Shown here piece after piece: positions 56,641-64,000 of a DNA stretch of 64,000 nt; positions within the stretch are counted from its first letter, which is position 1, and every line of letters begins with the position of its first letter. A program made the position numbers and the translations under genes. The stretch is taken from the NCBI RefSeq assembly GCF_040412425.1, contig NC_089744.1:29712501-29776500 (forward strand), given 5' to 3'. This stretch comes from Macrobrachium rosenbergii. Lineage: Eukaryota; Arthropoda; Malacostraca; Decapoda; Palaemonidae. A model generated the notes under the pieces. It did no database searches and had not been told where the DNA came from. It saw only the letters and a list, made by a program, of their open reading frames with translations.

Positions 56641-57470
56641 GTTGCCACTTATAGTTGGCTTTGTGCAGCACACTGTAGATGGCATTGGTGCTGTGTACTT
56701 TTGGCCTCAGCTGCATACCTTTTTGCTGTTTACTTTTCTTTCTCTGGAGTCTCCTAACTAAGCTGTCTAGTTTCTTTAAATTTACCATTCTCCAATTTTC
56801 ACCTCATTTAAGAAAAAATTCTTTTGGTGAGTGCTAGTAAAAATGTAATTCTGTGCCCTTATTAACCAGTTTGTATTACATGAATTGTTAATAATTTCAT
56901 TTTTTTATGTTCAGTTATTCAGTAAATATATCTAAGTATGTGTATCCACTGTCATACCATAGTTTAATTATGGTAATTTTTCTTCTGTTGCACGGTTTAA
57001 GAATATATCCTACAATAATGGTAAGTTGTTCCCTTGACTTGAATCATTTTTTGTAATCATGAAATATTTTGTGAGGGACATGTTTTCAGGGAAGCCTTCT
57101 GGTTATAAGAATCTTTATCCTTTAATTGTTGCAGTCTTTAGTTGCTTTGTTTTCTTTGTTACATTCTATGATTTCACTTTTAGTTTATCGCCATGCATCA
57201 CCATTATTAATGGTTTTATAGGGTTAGATTTGCAATAAGTTCTCCCAGTCTTCTAGCTTGTTCACACACAGTCAGAACTTTCATTGGGTCCAAGTCTAAA
57301 TATTTGCTCTTTGTCAATGATTTTCTGGTCTTTCCCAATGATCATAATGCTGCTACTTCTTTTGAGTGATTATTCCCCTTCTCTTCCCATCTTATGGCCC
57401 ATCATCTCCATCTGAGATTTCAGTTAGTTTTCAAGCCTATGGACACTGTGTCTCCCAGTAACATTCTTGA
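56641..57470 (+). other. MCRS1 intron, nothing recognised
   Basis: AT-rich. No motif, repeat unit or exon-like frame found. Confidence 0.5.
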
Positions 57471-57472
57471 TA

Positions 57473-59109
57473 CAGTCCGACCTCCTAAGACCAGCACCCT
57501 TGGGACCAGGCCATAGCCAGACCACAGAAAATCCCAGATTTTAGAAATTACCCATAAAAAATCCTCTATGTAAACAGTCTTGCCAGCTCATTTCACAGAT
57601 ACTGTATATTGCAGTGATATAAAAAGTAGAACAAAGCTCATGAATAATCACTGTCATTCGTTAGGTTAGTTCCTTAGCAAAATTCTGGCCTGCTCCATAT
57701 GCATCTCTCTGGAAATGCTTACACCTTCACTATGCTGGAGCTTAACCTCTTTATAAATGCACTGTCAAATTCAGATCTCACACCCTTCATTGTTTTTCAG
57801 CAATTCAAACTTATGGTTTTCGTTTTCAGCAAAAACCTAAAATCTGCTGCTTTCGTTTATTTAAACCTACATGTGTGTGTGTGTGTGTGAGATTAAGTTG
57901 TTACACCGACAGATATCCATTTGCACAAGTCAAATACTGTAATACAGTAGTATTAAGAATAATGATAATTTTAGAAAACTGTTGTTTTACATACTGTATG
58001 CAGGTATACTTCGTGCATTATTGTTTTATTATTATCGTATTATAATTTATGAACAAAACAAACGTGCGCTATTTGCATTCTGAAAAGCATCAGCTGATTG
58101 TATTTTACCGACATCATCACAGCAATTATTTGCTAAATGATATGCATTTCGGAGACGCGTTTTAAACGTAAATTATCAAAGCAGAGTTTAAAAATGCAAC
58201 TTACATTATTTTTAAATAAAGTAAAGGTGTGAATTCGGCAGCATCAGATGTTTCCTTTGCCTCTTCCAAAACGTTTTGTCGGCCTGCACATTATTCGTTT
58301 CTTCTGTCAGAGCTACAACCGTAAATTTAGTGGCATACTTTAACATTTTCCCCTCCATTGAGTAAAGCATGAATAAAGATTTATTCTTGTCTTATTTATG
58401 AAAGTCACCATTGAAAATCAGCAAATTTTTAACAAGTAATCAACTGTAACATAACTCTTAATAAACGTGTGTTAGTTACGATAACTGACATCGGCTAAAG
58501 TTTGTTTCTTGATTCGAATGTTTATATCAGTACTTGTTGTTTAAGCCAGTTTCGTGCAGACAGTAGTAAGTGGTGGTTAATTATAAGAAATAGTGATGAA
58601 TTCTTAGACAAGTCACATTGTTGGTAAGCCTGATTTAATGTATGAAGATTTGCATTTAACCTAATGAACTTTGGCTTCTAGGCCTGTTTATTAGTGAAAA
58701 GCTAACTCGGATATAATATGCATTATCAATGGTATCTACCAAAACCGAGACAGGCATAGATAGCCTAGCCTAGTGCAATCTACTGTAAATACACCTCACA
58801 CTATACTGTACATGATGTATATGATGAAATCATGTTTTTGGATGAAATTTTGATGATCGCACGATACACGAGTATATACTAATTACGGTATCCTGTATAT
58901 TTTTGAGTTTCGCAGAATGTTTTCGTTGGAAATTAATTGTGCTCGTGTATTTACGGAGCAAGCTTCAATTCCAAAATCCAAAAAATCCAAATACTGAAAC
59001 GTGGCACCGCCCTTGTAGCCACTCAAGAACTAATGGCAGCTGATTCAAAAACATCCTGGAATATGGGAGTTCCTGGACCACAGAATTCTGGATTTTGGAG
59101 GTCGGACTA
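57473..59109. mobile_element. Pogo/Tigger-like element with TA-flanked inverted ends
   Basis: Left CAGTCCGACCTCC after TA (57471-57472); right GGAGGTCGGACT(A) before TA (59110-59111). The ends are 12-bp inverted matches. No transposase frame is recognisable in the 1.6-kb interior, so it is a decayed or non-autonomous copy. A (GT)n tract lies near 57874-57890. Confidence 0.65.
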
Positions 59110-59140
59110 TAATAAGATGTCCAGTGCATCTCGGCCATGA

Positions 59141-59141
<1 letters not shown>

Positions 59142-59172
<31 letters not shown>
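59142..59172. repeat. (TTA)n microsatellite
   Basis: About ten consecutive TTA/ATT units. Confidence 0.9.
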
Positions 59173-59173
<1 letters not shown>

Positions 59174-59621
59174 ATTTTTTTAACCTAATCCAGGTACTTT
59201 GTAAGTGCACATGCATTACACATATTGCTCTATGAATAGATACTTTTTAATTATGTTACCAGAAATTCAACATTCTCTTTCCACATTATTCAGACTGTTT
59301 GCAACCTTTCCCGTTATTCTTTTAGTACTAGCTGCAGTTATTGTTCTCTCAGTAGTAGCTAAAGTCCAGTATGTCACCAGGTAAGAAATGTTCTACCATC
59401 TCCAAACACTGTCTCTCTACCTTTGCAAAATCCTTTTCTGCCACCTCTTCACTCTCAACTGCTTCATAAGATTCTCCAGTTCATTTCCACAATATTGGTT
59501 TTCCTCTGCGATTATTGGTAAAGATGGTACACCTCTTCATTTTTTGTGAGGGAGCATAATTGTCAGTTATTTCTTTAATTGGGGACTTTATATGTATTTA
59601 TTTTTTGTTATATATAAAAAA

Positions 59622-59629
<8 letters not shown>

Positions 59630-59704
<75 letters not shown>
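59630..59704. repeat. (CA)n(TA)n compound microsatellite
   Basis: A run of CA followed by a run of TA, about 75 bp. Confidence 0.9.
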
Positions 59705-59707
<3 letters not shown>

Positions 59708-59787
59708 AAAAGTACTGTTGGCTGTAGAGTTAATTATGATATGCAGTAAAACTGTACAATACTGATTATAATCTTTCTATTTCTCAG

Positions 59788-59896
59788 ATACCTTATGAGA
59801 TCAAGAGAGATAACTTTAGGACGTAAGGCTGCTGGTGTAAATGTGGATGTTGATTTATCATTAGAAGGGCCAGCATGGAAAATATCACGTAAACAG
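59788..59896 (+). CDS. MCRS1: MCRS1 exon: start of FHA domain
   Basis: 109 nt. The first base completes the Arg codon split with the previous exon; 36 codons follow: YLMRSREITLGRKAAGVNVD, then VDLSLEGPAWKISRKQ. The LGR and the K-I-S-R segment are the phosphopeptide-binding loops of the forkhead-associated fold. Acceptor TTTCTCAG ends at 59787; donor GTGCAG starts at 59897. The rest of the FHA domain is not in the window. FHA domains bind phosphothreonine peptides. Confidence 0.93.
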
Positions 59897-60881
59897 GTGC
59901 AGTATATAACTAAGAGTATTGTAGTCTGAAGAAGAAAAAGATACTGGAAGTATACCAGCATCCAGCTTCAATGAACAAACCCACACATTTTAACTTGGGT
60001 ACTTTCAGGTCTGCTCCAGGCCCACTGGATCTGGCACTCACTGCTTTTGTGGACATTTCCAGCAGTTGTTTATATAATCCAGTTCGTACTGTCTTTTTTA
60101 TAGTAACCCATGCATTGAGGATTCCCTTTCATAAGATTCCTTCCAAAGGAGTGGCTAGAATCTTCATTACTAGATGTTATAGTATTCTAGTCTTTGCCTT
60201 AGTCATGAGACCAGTACACACTGTCGATGTAACAGTTGTAGTGCCTTATAAATGTTTTTAAAATTCTGTCTCTGCTTTGCATAAAAGTCATCAACAAAGG
60301 GACTGGCTGTACAAGAATCGTGGGTGGCACTGGGGAGCATGCAGTCTCTAGATGAAACAGTGTTATGCTTGTGGCTCTGGTTGTGATAGTGGTTATCAGA
60401 GTTTGGGTCAGAATACTCTGATTCCACCTCTTTAGGATAAGTCCTGGAAGCTGGAGCAATTCTAATCAAGAATTCTAGGTTGGCTCTGGTCATGGGCTCA
60501 TCCCTGAGCAGCTTTGCTGGAAAATATTAGAATGGCTTCAGTCTCTGTTTTGACTGGAATATGATATTAGCATCGCTGGTCCTGGCGACGTCTTGGCCTG
60601 GCTAGGATTGGAACTTTGAGTGCGGTTCTGCCCAAAAATATGGCTTCTGGCATTGGCATATCCATGGCCTAGCTTGGAACTGGTTTTGGGTTGCAGTTCT
60701 GTATTCTAGTGTGGCTTTGTCTTGGCACTTTGCATTGATCTGGGTATGGTTCACAGTCATAATAGCAAGCATGGCTGTGGAATTAAATAGGCTCTGCTTG
60801 AGGTTCCTGGCATTGGTGGTGTGTGTCTTGATGTGGTCCTGGCTTGGCATGTTTCTGTCTGCAGTGATGGCATGAGTCATA
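59897..60881 (+). other. MCRS1 intron, nothing recognised
   Basis: The 60470-60880 part is rich in CTTGGC/GGCATTGG words, as is 61290-61640, suggesting one low-complexity segment split by the LINE fragment at 60882-61290. Confidence 0.4.
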
Positions 60882-61290
60882 GTTAGTTAGTTATAAATGA
60901 TTTGTTTAACCAGACCTCTGAACTCTTTTAGGGTTCTTCTCGGGCTGGGAAAAGAATGGGGGAAAGAGTACATAAAAAATTAAGTAGTTAACTAAATAAA
61001 TAAATAATAAAAAAAGGGGGGGATTTAGAAAAAAAAAAGGGGGAAGATTATATTTTACTTATCAATTTAATTTTGTTTAAGAAGAGAATGATATTATTAA
61101 TTGAAAAGTTATTACCTTCTGCTAGAATATCCTTTATTGATTTATTTTGTAAATAAGTCTTTCTTTCATGATGCCATCTGGGACAGTCAATCAAGATGTG
61201 TTTGATTGTTATTGGGATGTTACATCTATTGGCTTGGGTCTGGTCTTGAGTTGTGGTATGATTATGACCCAAATGTGGATTTAATTGCAG
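60882..61290 (-). mobile_element. LINE 3'-end fragment (Jockey/I-like)
   Basis: The minus-strand frame 61272-61048 shows ITIKHILIDCPRWHHERKTY and SIKDILAEGNNFSINNIILF, the C-terminal H-x4-C region found after the RT of Jockey/I-type LINEs. It is followed by a UTR and ends in (TAAC)-like repeats near 60882-60895. Strongly 5'-truncated, as is usual for LINE insertions. Confidence 0.7.
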
Positions 61291-61955
61291 CTCCTAAATG
61301 GTTAAAGCTTCAGCCATCAAGGAGGATTTGGCCCTACAAGCTGAGAAGGCTCTTGCAGTCATAGTCATCAGATTAGTGTTGGCAAGAATGTTGGAGGGTT
61401 TCTTGTGATGGTTCTGGCTACTGAAGCAGTGGTTCACAGTTCCATCTGGTAGCCTTGGTTGAGGTTCTGGATTAGGCTCAAACTGTTTGAGGAGGAGCTG
61501 TGGGAGTGGCATTTGGCACCAGCTTGGCTGTGGAAAGGCATTAGTAATATGGGTTGCACTGCCTAATCTTGCTGATCGGAAAAGAATTTGAGCTTTCAGC
61601 ATGGTATGGCTGTTGACCATGGCAGCTCAGCTGACACCTCTTCTAAAAAAAAGATTATCTTGAAAATAGTGACAAAAGGAGCTCTAAAAAGACCAAGGCC
61701 CAACAGTTAAGCTGAAGAGTAAAAAATCAGCCCATTCGATGTTTACTACATTACTGATGTCCAGTACATTGATAAAAGAGGTTTCAGATGGGGTAATCAA
61801 GAGAAAAGTGTAATACAAGCAATTACAAATCATGTGATAATGCCAAACCAAAGCTAATGTGAAAAAGAATATCACTAGTGGATGGGCATATGTGTAGCAA
61901 ACTAAGTAGAGCTTGGTGAGGTAACCTGGTAATTATCATGAGACGTGTAGTATAA
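61291..61955 (+). other. MCRS1 intron, nothing recognised
   Basis: Low-complexity G/T-rich beginning (see 60470-60880), then ordinary AT-rich sequence. Confidence 0.4.
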
Positions 61956-62544
61956 TAACACAAGTAGCCCCATGATAAGGCTTATGAAGCATGTGAAATG
62001 GGATATTTACCTTGCAAGCTACAAAAATAAGTTTCAGAAATGTTCGTTATTCATGATGTAATTTTCTCACAGAAAATATGAAAATATAATGAACATGGTC
62101 AAGTTATCAGATTCAAAAGTGCCCTTTTAGTTTAACCAGACATCTGGGCAAAGTAACTTTCATGATCTCTTTAAAGAGCCAATATTAACAACATATGTAC
62201 TGAAATGTAAAACCCAGACCTCTTTGAGTTGTCTCAGGTCTAGGTTTTACATTACATATATAGGTTTTACATTACATATATAGTGTTAATATTGGTTCTT
62301 TGGTTTTTACAGAGGTCATGAAAGTTACTCTGTCCAGATGTCTGGTTAAAGGTTTTACAACATTAACAAAATAGGGGCCACTTTTGAATCCGATCATATG
62401 ACCTCATATTTTTTTTTTTTCTGCTAGAGAATGACTGAATATAATGAATATTTCTCAAACCTGATTTTTTAGATTACAAGGCATGGTTTTTTGCAAGATA
62501 AATATCTCATTTCATAAGCCTTACCATCAAGCTATTTGTGTTAC
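61956..62544. mobile_element. Fold-back element
   Basis: Arms of about 260 bp: 62131-62147 pairs with 62334-62350, and 61977-61988 with 62511-62522. Indels total about 18 bp between blocks. The centre contains a 22-bp direct repeat (TAGGTTTTACATTACATATA). No coding capacity. Confidence 0.78.
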
Positions 62545-62645
62545 TGAGCTGTCTTTTTCATGACGCTTGCAGAGCCAATATTAATAATATAGATGATAAT
62601 TTAGGTTTAAAACATGACTGATAGTATTAACAATGTAGGTAATGT

Positions 62646-63537
62646 TAACCACAATGTATTAAAGTGAATTGTATTTTTCCTAACTATACAAACCTGAGGT
62701 CCTTTACAATTACTTACAGCAGAGCTGGAAACAGCCATTGAACTTTCAAACAATGTGGTTAGGTAGTTAACTACCGTCCAATAGGAGGGAGTCCTGGCCA
62801 CCCAGACATAAACATTCCAATTTGCCTTTTGGCCCAGGTGTCAGATTGAGGGGGTGGCATGAGGTGGGCATAGAAATGTAATGTAAAGGACCTCAGGTTT
62901 GTGTAGTTAGGAAAAATACAATTTACTTTAAAAAACTCTGATTCTTCCTACACGATATACAAACCATCAGTCCTATACAGTAGGAAGACTCACTGGTTGG
63001 AGGGAGGAATCTGAGCAAGTGTCTTGAACTGACTGGTTCTTTTCCTGGTGGACAGAGCAAGGAAGAGAAACCTGCCTCTGACAAATTGATCGTTGTACAG
63101 CCGCATGATCAGCTGTCAGACTTCTGGGTCTTTTTCGCATGAGGGAGGAAAACTTAACCTCATACGAAAATATTTGCCTTACTGTCTCTGACTCTTGAGG
63201 TTCATCCTAGCCTATTTTCGTATGAGGTTACATTTTCCTCCTCATGGGAAAGAGACCCAGAAGTCTGACAGCTGATCATGTGGCTCTACACCAATCAATT
63301 GGTCAGAGGCAGGTTTCTCGTCCTTGCTCTGTTTACCAGGAAAAGAATCGGTCAGTTCAAGAGACGCACTGGGATTCCTCCCTCCAACCAGTGAGTCTTC
63401 CTACTGTAAAGGACTGATGGTTTGTATATCGTGTAGGAACAAATCACAATTTTTTTAAGTAAAATGTATTTTTCCTAACTATACAAACCTGAGGTCCTTT
63501 ACATTACATTTTTGTGCCCACCTCATGCCACCCCCTC
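62646..63537. mobile_element. DIRS family B, element B4: terminal fragment folded into a palindrome
   Basis: 62646-62850 is a family-B right terminal repeat in minus orientation and 62880-62990 its ICR. From 62848 to 63172 the sequence is the inverted copy of 63213-63537, with a 40-bp spacer. ICR and flank are thus present twice, head to head. Confidence 0.75.
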
Positions 63538-63779
63538 CTTAGAGGAAAGAGCAGGTTTGCTTCTATAATCCTGAAAGAAAAATATAATGGAAGCTTGATA
63601 TATATACTTATCTGCATCGACTGCCAGTTCCAGTACTCAACGACTCAAGTCCACTCTCAGCCCGAAGGAAGGAGAGGCCAGTCACTCCCGTAGTCATTCT
63701 CACATCCACAACCAAACATCTTAGGCAAGATGCAACCCTGTCATGTTAGAGGAGCTGGTTAAGCTACACAGCTTGTTGA

Positions 63780-64000
63780 GCAGCCTCCACAGGTCCCAAG
63801 GAAAAAGTGTCCAAGGACTTGTGGGCAGTGCCCTGAAGGTAGAACAAGGTGAAAGTGGTCTGTCGAGACCACACCCCTGCTTTCAGTACCTAAGGAACTG
63901 ACAGGTTCTTCCGGAATGTGAGGGTTGGACCAATGCCCCTGACTTCGGGAGCTCTCAGGCGGAAGGTACCGGTGCCGTCTTTGCTAGCAGCAGAGTACGC
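63780..64000 (-). pseudogene. DIRS-type tyrosine recombinase C-terminus (another family, edge fragment)
   Basis: The minus strand reads FRLRAPEVRGIGPTLTFRKN (second catalytic Arg box, His replaced by Pro), LKAGVWSRQTTFTLFYLQGT (candidate catalytic Tyr) and SLDTFSLGPVEAAQQAV. A stop lies before the LKAGVW block. It differs from the family A and C copies. The rest lies beyond the window; 63538-63779 is its probable 3' flank. Confidence 0.65.

Larger units (their letters stand above)
19707..64000 (+). other. MCRS1: MCRS1 locus (four exons visible, 5' and 3' ends outside)
   Basis: Exons at 19707-20265, 29916-30179, 50561-50763 and 59788-59896 are collinear with MCRS1. Each has AG acceptors and GT donors, with junction phases 0, 0 and 2. 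Together they give about 377 codons. The first exon opens in mid-codon, so at least one upstream exon exists. The FHA domain is cut after its first strands, so more exons lie beyond 64000. Introns carry the DIRS stacks (9.65 and 20.4 kb) and the satellite-bearing TTAA element (9.0 kb), all expected to be spliced out. Confidence 0.9.

Noticed and set aside
60602..61620. Minus-strand frames on both sides of the LINE fragment as one gene
   Set aside because: Low-complexity GT-rich sequence explains them; no domain or splice evidence.

Overview
The window looks like host chromosomal DNA from an arthropod, most probably a decapod crustacean. Host exons are short, introns are long and AT-rich, and most bases belong to transposable elements. 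The organism is inferred from a tRNA-headed SINE of a kind I associate with decapods and from the abundance of DIRS-type (tyrosine-recombinase) retrotransposons. No species can be assigned from the sequence alone.

Host genes. Four exons of one plus-strand gene (19707-20265, 29916-30179, 50561-50763, 59788-59896) join in phase with consensus splice sites. They encode the conserved core and the start of the FHA domain of microspherule protein 1 (MCRS1, an INO80/NSL-complex subunit). The 5' exon(s) and the rest of the FHA domain are not visible here. Its introns of 9.7, 20.4 and 9.0 kb are swollen by transposons. Two probable minus-strand exons (about 51217-51012 and 50272-49850) flank MCRS1 exon 50561-50763, suggesting an interleaved antisense gene of unknown identity.

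Mobile elements, left to right. 1-2835 is a degenerate minus-strand LINE with a PHD-like/CCHC ORF1 and an endonuclease-RT ORF2. 4368-4650 is a near-perfect palindrome. 5182-5459 is a SINE with perfect 12-bp target duplications. 5654-6247 is a fold-back element. 7358-18650 is a Russian-doll stack of DIRS elements (A1, A2, B1, B2). 20511-27909 is a nearly full-length DIRS element (A3) carrying a probable solo LTR and a 137-bp tandem duplication. 30615-49688 is a second copy (A4) of the same family. It is split by two other DIRS elements placed end to end (B3 at 33067-37060, and C1 at 37058-46203 on the minus strand), and C1 itself contains a TTAA-flanked element (40921-42376) and a pogo/Tigger-like element (44192-45887). 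52111-56191 is a second, larger TTAA-flanked element stuffed with ten satellite units. 56210-56630 looks like an RTE-type LINE tail, 57473-59109 is another pogo-like relic, and 60882-61290 is a LINE 3' end. 61956-62544 is a fold-back. 62646-63537 is a DIRS fragment folded into a 325-bp-arm palindrome, and the right edge enters another DIRS recombinase on the minus strand.

Most notable points. (i) The DIRS elements show inverted terminal repeats plus internal complementary regions that read across the two termini through a TTT core, and their visible insertion boundaries fall at T-tracts. (ii) The reverse-transcriptase active-site box reads YLDN, not YLDD, in three separately degraded elements. 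(iii) A non-autonomous TTAA (piggyBac-type) element appears to act as a carrier of an expanding ~375-bp satellite, with 2 units in one copy and 10 in the other.
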